NCBI GenBank assembly: GCA_973895155.1
Contig: OZ316899.1
Location: 10,788,001-10,852,000, forward strand
Direction of reading: 5' to 3'
Origin: Marsupella aquatica
Lineage: Eukaryota; Marchantiophyta
DNA length: 64,000 nt
The notes beneath the pieces are model-generated. The model searched no databases. It saw only the letters and a program-made list of their open reading frames with translations, and had not been told where the DNA came from. Of this stretch, positions 55,050 to 64,000 are shown piece after piece (within the stretch, counting starts at the first letter, position 1; each line of letters opens with the position of its first letter). A program made the position numbers and the translations under genes.

Positions 55050-57090
55050 ATGGCTACCGGTGAGGGGAGTGGAGGGCAAGGTGGTAGTGGTAGTGGTAGT
55101 GGTAGTGGCAATGGGGGAAATCCAGAGAAAGAGAAGAATGCCTGGGCAGACTTAGTGGCCCAACATCTCAGTGCTGCACAATTGGGAGAAGTGAATCTCA
55201 ATTCTCCAGCAGGGCTTGCCTCTTTGAGTGCCATTCTTGGACAGGTTTTGCAAACTGGGATTGTAGCAGGACAAGCTACTAGAGAGGGGGAGGAGAGGGC
55301 CGCAGCTGAAGAGAAGGCTAGAGAGAAAAAAAGGAACAGAGAGGAAAGAACTAAGTTGGGAGTTGCCTCTCCTTAAGCCCTAGAGAAGCAGAAGAGAAGA
55401 GAGGAGAGAGATTCAATTCGAAAATAGAGGGAGGAGCAACGTCAGAAAGAGGAAGCAAGAAAAAAACTTCCATTCATTGCCTTGGAGACGAGTGGGACTC
55501 CAACTGAGCTAGCGTATGTAGGGGCTAAGAGCACAATCAAGCAGATTATCACAAGCAATTTCTCACGAGGCATGCTGTGGGGGAAGATTGAGAAGGCAGA
55601 GCAAAAGAGGGTCATCAACCAAATCAAGGATGCATTTCGCAATGGGCCTGACATAGATGAGCAATGATTGGCAGATAGGATTTCAAATTCTATGTCTCAA
55701 ATGCGATACCATGACAGGATGAAGATTAGAGCCCACCTGAAAGACTTGAGATCATACAGGAACTTGCGCAGACCCCTCCACTTCACCAAGGACATCTGGA
55801 ATTTGTTTTACAAGATTGAGGTGCAAATTAAGGCAGCTCACAAGTTGGAAGAGTGGAAGGGCAATCTAGATCGAGCCTTGAGAGCAAAGGAGGCCGGGAA
55901 GCTCCCCCCTGACCACGACCTGAAGCCACTTGAGCAGAAGGTAGCTGAGATGCAGAAGGTGGCCGACCAGGAGGGAAAGCCACCCAAGCGTTTCACAGAT
56001 GCAGCCAAACGAGTGAAATCCACCCCCAATCCAGTCCACAAGTTGGGTCAAGGCGGGCTCCCCGGCCTCAAGTCACACTTTGTGAGTGCCTCTTGCTCCT
56101 CCCTAACCTCTCTATTCCTTTCAGAGTTGTGCAATGCAAGTGAATGACATCCCCGAATGTTCTTGCTGTTGTGCATGCTTGCTTGGTTACTAGTTTAGGA
56201 CAACTCTGACACTTAGAATTTTTGGCAAATTTTTAAAAACTCTCGGGAACACAGTTTGCGAAGGTGTTGCGATGCGCATTTGTTCGCAAACCCCTCGCAA
56301 AGTCTATCATGGACTTTTTCCATTTCAATTTTCCGATGCCTTTGCGAACAAATGCGCATCACAAACTCCATCGCAACGCCTTTGCAAAAAATGTGGTTTG
56401 CAAGTTGCCATGCTTATAGGTTCGCAAATTTGAATTTTAAAATTTTTTTGGGTCGTGTTTAGTAGGATAGGATTTAGGCGTCACTTGTGGCTATAGGGTA
56501 TGCTTAAGGGCAAATTTAACCAATTTTAATTGGTTTTATGCATGGCAGTATCGTAGGTACAAAAGGAAGATATCAAAAAAGCATATTGAGGTGGCAATAG
56601 AGCATGGACGAAAGTACCTCTTTGCGATGGTAGATGCCGAGTTGGCTACTGTAAGAGTCTAAGTGTGAACCATATGATTAGCATGCAAACATTGTGAGTG
56701 ACCCTTTATGTCTTGCGGAAACTAATGATATGTAATGGATGCAGGATTCGGATGAGCCTGAGGGGTCGGGTGCTGATGTGAGCAATAGTGATGACGATGA
56801 GGGGGCTACTCCTGGTACTAGTAGTGCTCGGGGGGAATAGTTGTGAGGTAGGTTCTTCCCATCGTGGTAGTGGTGGTAGTCGTGTGTCACCAGCACACGT
56901 TGATGACCAGGGGGAGGAGGAGGATCCTGAGGATGAGGAGGAGCAAGAGGGGCAGGAGGAGCCAGAGGAGCAGCAGGAGCAGGAGTGCCAACGGCCATCA
57001 CGCACCCGTCACCAACAGGATCCCCGGAAGGATAAGGGCAAGAAGCCAGCCAAGAAGCCAACCAAGAGGAGCCGCAAGAGCCCATTCTAG
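55050..57090 (+). pseudogene. Unknown CACTA-borne gene with three in-frame stops
   Basis: One reading frame can be followed from the ATG at 55,050 to about 56,081, interrupted only by TAA (55,374), TAG (about 55,425) and TGA (55,665), all explained by single C-to-T changes (CAA, CAG, CGA). The part after 55,480 is helical (TIKQIITSNFSRGMLWGKIE; then RSYRNLRRPLHFTKDIWNLF). The exon ends at a GTGAGT donor at 56,082. A second exon near 56,547-56,651 (YRRYKRKISKKHIEVAIEHG...) runs from an acceptor GCAG to a GTAAGA donor. A third near 56,745-56,850 is acidic (SDDDEGATPGTS). A basic C-terminal text (KKPAKKPTKRSRKS) ends near 57,090. CACTA elements often carry a second gene whose product binds the subterminal repeats. 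This gene could be that one, but I recognise no domain. Confidence 0.5.
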
Positions 57091-57875
57091 TTATTTTGTA
57101 GAGATACATGCATGAGAGTGACTTGTCATGCCAGAGCTTAGGGTAGGAAGAGGCAGCATAGGTTTAGAAGGGCGGACCTAGCATCAGATATTTCCCCCCT
57201 CTTGTCCATGTATAGGGTTCTTTGAAGCCCTATCATTTTGTTCATGCTTTTCCATTTTATAAAACAACAATTTTGCCTTCCACATTGGGTCCCAAGGAAA
57301 ACCCCTCACAAATAATGTATTGAATCCTCTGTGATCATAATTTTGCGAACCCTTTAAGAACTCATTCCCATCGCACAATATAAACCCCAAGGCGTCGCAC
57401 TTTTTGAGTCAATTAACTTCAGAACTTCAGATCCAAATATGTCGGGTTTTTGTGATACTTCTAGGATCGCACTTTCCTAATCAAAACCGTTCACAAACTT
57501 CTGAAATCACCGGTATCGCTCTTTGTCATACAATCCCCATCAAAACAATTGAACCAGTATCTTTCACAAATATGATGCGATGGTAAATCCTTCTCAAATA
57601 TTGACGCCCCCGCGGGATGTGTGCGTGTATGTTTGCAAACCTTATGCGACGTATAATGGATCGCACAAGTATTGAATCTTGCGAACCTCTCAGCTTTGCA
57701 GTTTGCCATGGTATTGCAATGCCGTTGCGATGGTCCGCGTGCAAAGTTATTAGGTTCGCAAAGTGCGAAGGTGGTGCGATGCGCGTATGTTCGCAATGGC
57801 CAGAATTATGAAAATCAGGGGCTTGTTAGTTGCGATGAGATTGTCTTCGTAAAACCGGCCGATAGTGTTGTAGTG
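57091..57875 (+). repeat. CACTA subterminal region and right end
   Basis: TTCGCAA, TTGCGA and TCGCAC phrases recur in both orientations (near 57,370, 57,470, 57,660, 57,720, 57,750 and 57,790). The region ends with the right terminus at 57,875. GGTTCGCAA, found near 57,751, also occurs near the left end at 37,255. No gene is supported. Confidence 0.6.
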
Positions 57876-57878
57876 CAA
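57876..57878. repeat. 3-bp target duplication of the CACTA element, right (CAA)
   Basis: Partner of 37135-37137. It is also the Gln codon at which the interrupted 3' ORF resumes. Confidence 0.85.
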
Positions 57879-59006
57879 TCGCACATTGCAGATGATTCTC
57901 TCACAGTTTGGGAGATTGCCGCAACACCTAAAGTTAATTTGATGGAGCCCCGAGAAGATGCAGCTCGTCTGAAGGAATTCGTTCAGCAGATAATCAGTTT
58001 CGTGGAGCCCTCTGTTGACTTCCTACGCTACTATCGATTTAAAAAGAGTGTTGTCTGTTTCCAGCATCGATTCCCAGAATTTGATAAGAGGATGGGTGTG
58101 CCATTCCATAAAGTTTATCAGGTATGGATTAAAGCCAATGCTGAGACCCGGGAGTTCATTGCGTTTGCCCTAGTTTATGGTGATTTGAAGGTGGAAGATA
58201 TTTCCCTTGCCACCCGGCTATTGGGAAATCTCCCGGCATGGGCAACCAAATTTCAATGTGCTTATCTAGATGCCCTAGATAAACACCTTTCCCATCTGTC
58301 GGCTGGAGACATTGAGATTGATGTCAGCGTTCCAGTTCATTTTGTTCTAGCCAGCCCAACCACGTCGATCAATTTTGATTTGCGGGCACGGGCACGACAA
58401 GCAATTGTTCTTGCGGAGAGTAAGGTACTCTTAGGTGACTTGCAGCTACATCTTGCTAATTTTTGTAAGTTGCTCGCACCTACAGTCTTTGAGAGAATCC
58501 AGCAGATTGGAGGCAATTCTGGGTTGAGCATCGAGAAACTGGAACGAGCAATTGTAGCATCAGCTCGGGTGCAGAAGTTTTTTCTTTCTGGAGAATTTTT
58601 TTTATTGCATGATGAGCTTCGTCACCATACCTGCCCCACTCCCATGATAGATAGAGAGTAAATTTTTGTTGCTAACATGTTGGAACAAAATTGGCTGTTC
58701 GATCCCTTACCAGTTACACCTGACTATTCTCATCCAGAAAAGGAGGAAGAAATAGATTTGACTATAGCAACAAAACCTCCTGTTTCTTTGGCTTGTGATG
58801 TTCTACCTATAGAAGATGAACCGGAAGAAGAGGAGGAGCCAAGTACAGAGGTTATTCAGATGGAAGCTGCTCAAGACTTATCAGAGCCATTGGTTTCCAG
58901 GAAGAAGAAACTGAAGCGCTCCCATCTAGATACCCTGAGCCCAGCACCAGTTTCTCTCAAGAAGCTTAAACGGAAGCTCAAGAAGGGATTCCCTCAGGCT
59001 TTGTAG
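57876..59006 (+). pseudogene. Gypsy 3' ORF, distal part (plus-strand element)
   Basis: From the Gln codon at 57,876 the frame is open to a TAA near 58,659 and continues in the same frame from 58,662 to the stop at 59,004. It matches the minus-strand relative at 14.8-14.0 kb (GDLKVEDISLATRLLGNLPA; FLRYYRFKKSVV). The middle is helical. The end is acidic (EDEPEEEEEPSTEV) followed by a strongly basic segment (SRKKKLKRS; LKKLKRKLKKG) that could be a nuclear signal. Together with 36,009-37,134 it would make a protein of about 750 residues. The single TAA and the frame change near 37,040 break it. The job of this protein is unknown. Confidence 0.6.
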
Positions 59007-59957
59007 GAAGTCTACATTTACAATCTACTTTCTTTTGCTTCTTTTTGAATGGCACTACTCTATTTTGGGCTCCTACATACTCAAGAAACCTTTTGGGGGT
59101 TTGTTTTCAGTAAAATGTTATTTCCGGTTTTCCATCAGCCTTACTTTATCAATTTCTATCTCAACTGAATCTTTTTAACCTTTCACCTTGTTAAAGTTTA
59201 CTTCTGCAACACATCAACTTTATTTTCTTCTTTGTTCCAAGTTCTTACTGAACATTTACCTTGCAAAGTTTTTATTTTCAGAAGAGACAAAGAATCACTT
59301 CATTCAAAATTACCGAAAAGCAATTCTTTCATTCAAAACATCAAGTATTATATTAATCGCTTGTCCTGTCCCCCTACTTTTTGTTCAATGTGATCCAATT
59401 CGCTTTGGGATTATCCTTTGGAAGTAATTTCTTTTCTGTTCCAAACCACAAACATCAATTGCTTTACTCACACCAGTTTAAAAACAATTTATTTTCTTTT
59501 TGCAAGGTTCACTTCATCTTAACCATTTCTCCTTCCAGCCCATACCTCAAGTGACTTCCATTTTCCCTTCACATCTTTCCCAGTGGATCCCCAACCGTTC
59601 TTCTATTTGAAACGTTTTTCTTCCCTTCCGTCCGTTTCATTCATACTTTTAAAAGAAAAAAGTTGATCTCCAGCCTAACTTTATTTTGATTCCTTTCCTG
59701 GGTGAAGTCCTTTTACCTCCAAACCTTCCCTTCTACTTGTCCCCATGTCTGGCCATAGAACTCCTGGTTCTATCAGGATTGCTGATTTGAGAAGAGCTCA
59801 GACCTTGAGTTTGAGAGGAAGGAACGGCCTACATTGGATTGCCATTACTTGAAGAAGACGCCACCCTAGAAGATCATGGTGCTGAAGGAGATCATGACCT
59901 GGTACATCCAAAGAAGAAACTTTTCCAAGACTCAAGTGTTCGCGAGGTCACTTCACA
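59007..59957 (+). other. 3' non-coding region of the plus-strand gypsy element
   Basis: T- and C-rich; no gene is supported. A coding-like text appears near 59,840-59,960 but has no match that I recognise. Confidence 0.4.
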
Positions 59958-59970
59958 TTTGAGGAGGGGG
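59958..59970 (+). promoter_or_regulatory. Polypurine-tract-like site
   Basis: TTTGAGGAGGGGG lies two bases before the right 123-bp repeat. This is the position of the plus-strand primer of reverse transcription next to a 3' long terminal repeat. Confidence 0.5.
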
Positions 59971-59972
59971 TT

Positions 59973-60095
59973 ATGTGGAATGGTAAAAAGGAACTATGGA
60001 GTGAAAGTGATCCATTTTAAAACATTTTAACCTTACTTGAAGCTTATTTAGGTTTATCCGTCACCCCTTAATCCATTTTAAGCCTCAAAGGAATG
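59973..60095 (+). repeat. 123-bp direct repeat, right copy
   Basis: Same sequence and orientation as 11885-12007 with two mismatches. It is followed directly by the continuing copia gag. Confidence 0.7.
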
Positions 60096-60570
60096 CGAAG
60101 CGACCACCAGGAACCCTCCCACCACAAACAACCCCAGAAATTAACTACGCAGCACCACAAAGAGGAGAGGGGACATCCTACCGAGCCCGAAGAGGTGGCA
60201 GAGGGAGAGGCCCCTACAGGGGCCGAGGAACTAGCCCTCAGCACGGTGGAAGAGGGAGTTTCCCCCGTGGACAAGGTTGAGGCAGATCCCGATATAACGG
60301 AGGGAGCTCAAGGAACACCTGGAAACAAGACAACAACAATCAGCCTCGGATGAAGCTCAACCAAGATCAACACACTCAAAGAGATACCCTCAAAAACCCT
60401 CCTCTATGTTTTCGCTGTGGAACTAAAGGGCATATTCAGAAACTTTGCCGAGCACCTTCACACCTTGTGGCCCTTTGTCACGTCGTAGGCTTCGGCCTTA
60501 ACTCAAACTTCAGCTTAGACGGGCACATCCCTCGTAAATCTGAGGGTTCGGGCAGGAAGGGAAGCACGTA
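60096..60570 (+). pseudogene. Ty1/copia gag, C-terminal part
   Basis: The frame beginning right after the 123-bp repeat reads an Arg-Gly-rich segment (ARRGGRGRGPYRGRG; GGRGSFPRGQG), one TGA near 60,280, and then the copia zinc knuckle CFRCGTKGHIQKLC at about 60,410. The N-terminal half of this gag is at 11,321-11,905. The copia sequence ends abruptly near 60,570, so the protease, integrase and polymerase are not present here. Strand and order fit the left part exactly. Confidence 0.75.
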
Positions 60571-61374
60571 ATGCACCTTATTCTCGTAAACTAGCGCTAA
60601 GTGCGCATACTGCTAAATACGGACACCTCCTAGGTATGGTTTGTGTTCCGCCGCCGGAACGTACCTTAGTCGATAGCAGGATCGACCCCGGCTTAAGGGC
60701 TTCTAAGCCTTCGTGCTGTCCGCCTTCGATCCGGATTCGATGATACAGGTCCTCAACCCGTGCTCGCAACCACTTACCCGCAGGCTGCACCCTGTGCACG
60801 TCTCGGGTAGTGCGTTCGGCCTGGCGCTGCCACCCATATACGAGAAGCCCACACACATATGCGCACACATGCATACAATCTCGATTTACACGAAGGAAAA
60901 TGATGGGAAAGGATTTTACTACAAAGGGAACATATGCGTAGACTTAGTTGACATGACAGCCCTGGAATGCACAGGTTCAAGGCCGAGGGTGCACACTACA
61001 ACGGAGCCCGGCTCCGCACTCGCCCGGCGAGCTTAGTCCTACCCCCTCCCCTTGGTACTCTGTCATTCCCAGAGGTCGGGACTCCCCGCATGTCCCGCGG
61101 ATGTTCGACTCTGAAACTAAAACCCCCCCCCTTGCCTCTACCGAGGGGTGCACTAAATACTAAGAGCCGAGGAACGAGGTGTCCTCTCGCCGAAGATTCG
61201 CTGACTAAGGTCCTAACTAAGCTGATAGTCAGGCCGGAAAACGGCTGTGTCTTATTAGAAGATCCTAATCTACGCAGGCTGGACAGCAGGGCAGCGCTGC
61301 TGTACCTAAGGCAGGTGCCTGTCCCAAGAGCCTGACTAAGCCAATCCTAATCCTAATCTATTCCTACTCCGCCG
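60571..61374. other. Non-coding region of the right coiled-coil element
   Basis: No gene is supported. Parts match the first 540 bases of the window in the same order (see the first entry), so this is the 3' non-coding end of the minus-strand element that encodes the following gene. The border with the copia remnant is near 60,570. Confidence 0.5.
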
Positions 61375-64000
61375 CTAATGCCTGGCACGCTTGCCAGAGC
61401 CGCCCGAATGGGAACGGCCATCCCGCTGCCTTCGAAGCCTGTCATTGTCCGCTTTGAGGAGCTGGACCTGGTCCAGCAGAGATTCGTTCTCTCGCCTCGC
61501 CGCGTCCGTCTCCTCTGCTGCCTCCTGACATGCCTCCTCCAGCTGCTGGGCGTCGCTCGTCAGTTTACTCGCCAGCTGGTCCTGCTTCTCGGCCTCGGTT
61601 TGGAGCCGCGCCATCTCGGCCTGCAGCGTGGCTATCTCCGTCGCGTCCCGCTGGGCTCGCTCCTCGGCCTCCTCCAGGTCTTTCTGCCAGGTGACAGCTT
61701 GTTTCTTCAAACTGTCAATCTGGTTTCGGAGTCGTGTAATCTCGGCCTCGTTCCCAGCTTTGGCCTGTTCGGCTAGGGCGGTAAGAGTGTACGCCTTTGC
61801 TAACAACTCATCGGCGGCTGCAACCTTGGGTCGTAGTTGCAGAAGCTCAGCCTCTTGAGCCGCCACTTCGTTCTTTAGGTACACCGACTCCACCCGGTAC
61901 CGCTCTATCCTCTGAAGGGCCTCCGACTGGGCCCGACCTGCCTTTACGGCGGCAACCAACTCCTGATTGAAGAAACAGGCTACCTTCCGGGCCATGAACT
62001 CCCCGGTATCCCGGGCAATTTGATGAGAGAAATCTCCCAGAAGCCCGTTCAGAAACGTACCCTGTACGAAGAGTTCCGGGTGGTCCAAGTTGTGCCTGTC
62101 CGGATTTGGGCACGGGCAGACATCAACACGCGCAGGGGCCGGGGCAGTGACGTCCAGCCCTGGGGACATAACGTTGGAAGGGGCTGGAGTGTCCTCCTGC
62201 AGCGATGTCCGGTTCTCCGGAATTGCCACCGGCGGGTCCTTGGGAGACCCGGGTTCGGGTAAGACCTCTGTCGTACCAACTTCTATACTTAGCCCGGCTA
62301 GTTGGGTCGCATCAACGGTTGCGACGACCGACCCCTCCGGCGCCTCCTCGGTTACGATTACAGCTATTTGTGGAGGTGGGGTGGGTGAAGCTGGCATGTC
62401 CACTGGACTTCGGGCCTCGGGTTGGGGCCGTCTCTCCAATGCCGGAAAAACCCACCTAGCTGGGACCAGCTTTGTAACGTTGATGCGGGGAAGGGTTCAT
62501 CGATCAAACTGGGCGTACCACTCAAGAATGATTTTGATATGGCTAGCAAAATACGCCTTCCCGCCAATGTACAACGTCTTCCTTCGCCGCTCCATCTCTT
62601 CATGGAATTTCTTAGCGAAGTACGACGCCCATTTCCTAGGTCGATAGTTCTCGACCTGGATAACCTGGGCGGCGGAGATCTCCCCCCGGGGTTCCATCAT
62701 GTGGAGAGCGTACCTCTGGAACTCCAGCCGCTCAGCTATCTCGGGCATGAGGCAGGTCCTCATCACGAACCCGTTGTCTACTGATCCCTCTGAGGGAAAA
62801 CTTGAAGATTGGTACTTGGCCCCCTTGCCCCCGGGAGCCCGTGATTCGACTCGATGGTCACCTTCGGGTAACCCGAAGATCATCTTGAGCCATTCTTCTG
62901 TGAGGGACATATTCCTTCCCCGCAGCCGAGTCTGTTGACGTACGTCGTCATAATTCTTGATGAATTCTGTCATGTCCTCCCCGTAGTACCTGCAAGTGTT
63001 CCAGGGGAGAGAGGTGAGGTGCTCAAATCCCTGAGTCTTCAGGTACACCGCATGCTTGGGATGGAGGATGTTGCTATGAACGTTTTCCCCCATGCGATGC
63101 ATCGTCACCTTGGCTACGGCTACCGTGGCCAACGGTAACCCGGATGCAGTGGCGGATTCCTTCCTCTTCTTTCCCCGTGACTGACTCGGGGAAGGTGATA
63201 CTTCCCCATCCTCCCGATCGGGCCTGGGGAGTGCCACTGCGGTTGGTAACGGGCCCGGGGCGGCCACGATCACTATGTTGTCTGCTGGGGCCGCTCCTGG
63301 GGTTAGAGCAGGGGGTGGGGACGATATAGTGTCGGCCCCCCGCGCGCTTGTTCCTCTGGGCCGCCTGGTCAAGGGTGGGGTAGCCTCGTCGTCATCGCTA
63401 AGATCCATAGCATTGATGACGGAGCGTACCTGTGCTGGCTGGGTGATAGGTGGTGGGGTTTGGCTAGGCTGCGGCTGAGGCTGAAGCTGAAGTTGAGGCT
63501 GGGGTTGCATGGGCACGGGTACGGGTACAGGTCCGACTGAGTTGGTCATGTTGGTTGATGGCCGAGTTCCCATGAAGCTCTGCAGGTGCTGGTAGAAGTT
63601 CTCCGAAGCGAGTGCGGACGCCCTTGTCGAACGGTTGGTACTGGACTCGCCGTTAATGACAGCCCGAACCTGGGCAGGGATGTGGTCGAAGTGATGTCGC
63701 TGTAGGTCGATTGTACCCGGGATATTGAAGACCTCGTCCGGAAGCCGAAGCAATGCTTCCCAGAACCCGATATATTTGTCTCCGTTGAAGAAGTACCCAG
63801 ATACCTCAGCTGGTCGGTAAAGCTCGCTCTGAGACGGGTAGTCAAAGTTAAGGACGTAGTGGTGTCGTCCTGCTAGGCGGATGGCTCTCTCGTATTCGCG
63901 TTCGATCTCGTATCGGCGCGGGTTGGCATGTTTCAATGAATCGGCCAAGTGCCTTCCGGTAGATAGGAACTGCGTCCAGAATCGAATGGCCGAGCTGGAG
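61375..64000 (-). pseudogene. Large plant-transposon-like and coiled-coil gene, partial at the window edge
   Basis: One minus-strand frame is open from the window edge (64,000) to 61,375, with a single TGA at 62,497-62,499. The first 370 residues have a globular start (RRYEIEREYERAIRLAGRHH; FFNGDKYIGFWEALLRLP), a Pro/Gln-rich linker, and an NLS-like SRGKKRKES. Residues further on contain LRGRNMSLTEEWLKMIFGLP, the F-x-L-P core seen in the other copies, and VIQVENYRPRKWASYFAKKF. After the TGA the frame continues unbroken into a 354-residue part with a Pro-rich linker and a long coiled coil (RNQIDSLKKQAVTWQKDLEE) ending in a basic tail. The single stop could be CGA to TGA. The gene starts outside the window. 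It is the best-preserved copy of the family. Function unknown; it is probably an element-borne gene. Confidence 0.6.

Larger units (their letters stand above)
37138..57875 (-). mobile_element. CACTA (EnSpm-type) DNA transposon with a nested insertion
   Basis: Left end CACTACTACATATTGGCC and right end, on the opposite strand, CACTACAACACTATCGGCC form an imperfect terminal inverted repeat. The flanking triplet is CAA on both sides, the 3-bp duplication typical of CACTA elements. The span is 20,738 bp, of which 11,295 bp are a nested transposon and its target duplication, leaving about 9.4 kb. Content: a tnp2-type transposase (minus strand), a SET-domain protein gene (minus strand) and an unknown gene (plus strand). 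Both ends have many short TTCGCAA/TTGCGAA-type phrases, as expected of CACTA subterminal repeats. The insertion splits the 3' ORF of the plus-strand gypsy element. The transposase is broken, so this copy is not autonomous now. Confidence 0.85.

Noticed and set aside
56678-57109. Pro- and Ser-rich minus-strand frames near 57 kb
   Set aside because: They are complements of the acidic and Gln-rich plus-strand exon of the CACTA second gene.

Overview
The window looks like a repeat-dense stretch of a large nuclear genome, most likely a land plant. The evidence is Ty3/gypsy and Ty1/copia polyproteins of plant type, a CACTA transposase with plant-type domains, a PIF/Harbinger transposase of plant type, spliceosomal introns of about 110-240 bp with GT..AG borders, and degenerate TTTAGGG-like tracts. 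I found no convincing host gene, tRNA or rRNA. Nearly everything is transposable elements inserted into one another, most of them broken by nonsense codons and frameshifts. I cannot name the species.

Layout. 1-4.8 kb: minus-strand remnants of a coiled-coil gene family, a 15-bp minisatellite and a broken Harbinger transposase. 5.2-5.9 kb: a minus-strand fragment of a C5-cytosine methyltransferase. 6.77-9.4 kb: copy 1 of a plant-transposon-protein-plus-coiled-coil element. 9.4-12.0 kb: the 5' part of a copia element; its gag resumes at 60.1 kb. The 48 kb between is bordered by a 123-bp direct repeat (11885-12007 and 59973-60095, 2 mismatches). It holds a plus-strand gypsy element (gag-pol 29.4-35.3 kb; 3' ORF 36.0-37.1 and 57.9-59.0 kb) and an opposing gypsy element (28.05-21.8 kb, with its 3' ORF at 21.4-19.5 and 14.8-14.0 kb). 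The second 3' ORF is split by copy 2 of the coiled-coil element (14781-19449, 5-bp target duplication CGGGG). The first is split by a CACTA element (37138-57875, 3-bp target duplication CAA). A large minus-strand coiled-coil gene closes the window (61.4-64.0 kb).

The most striking item is inside the CACTA element: an 11,286-bp DNA transposon at 41098-52383. It has imperfect terminal inverted repeats starting GGG and a 9-bp target duplication CCCTAAAGT, as expected of Mutator-like elements. It carries (i) a divergent MULE-like transposase with a SWIM zinc finger, two exons, minus strand; (ii) a divergently transcribed gene in three or four exons joining a ParB-like domain (DGNHRL motif) to an amino-type (N4-cytosine/N6-adenine) DNA methyltransferase-like domain, broken by one in-frame TGA; (iii) a small unknown protein. 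Sixteen copies of a 13-bp near-palindrome, consensus AGCGCCNGGCGCT, lie in this element. All are in introns, the divergent promoter or other non-coding parts, and I saw none elsewhere in the window. I infer a transposon with its own DNA-modifying and DNA-binding protein and a matching dispersed site family.

The surrounding CACTA element appears to carry a SET-domain protein next to its transposase, and the C5 methyltransferase fragment near 5.5 kb sits among other mobile genes, so chromatin or DNA modification genes recur in this nest. Many inactivating stops are TGA or TAG/TAA where C-to-T changes would explain them, which fits decay of methylated repeats.
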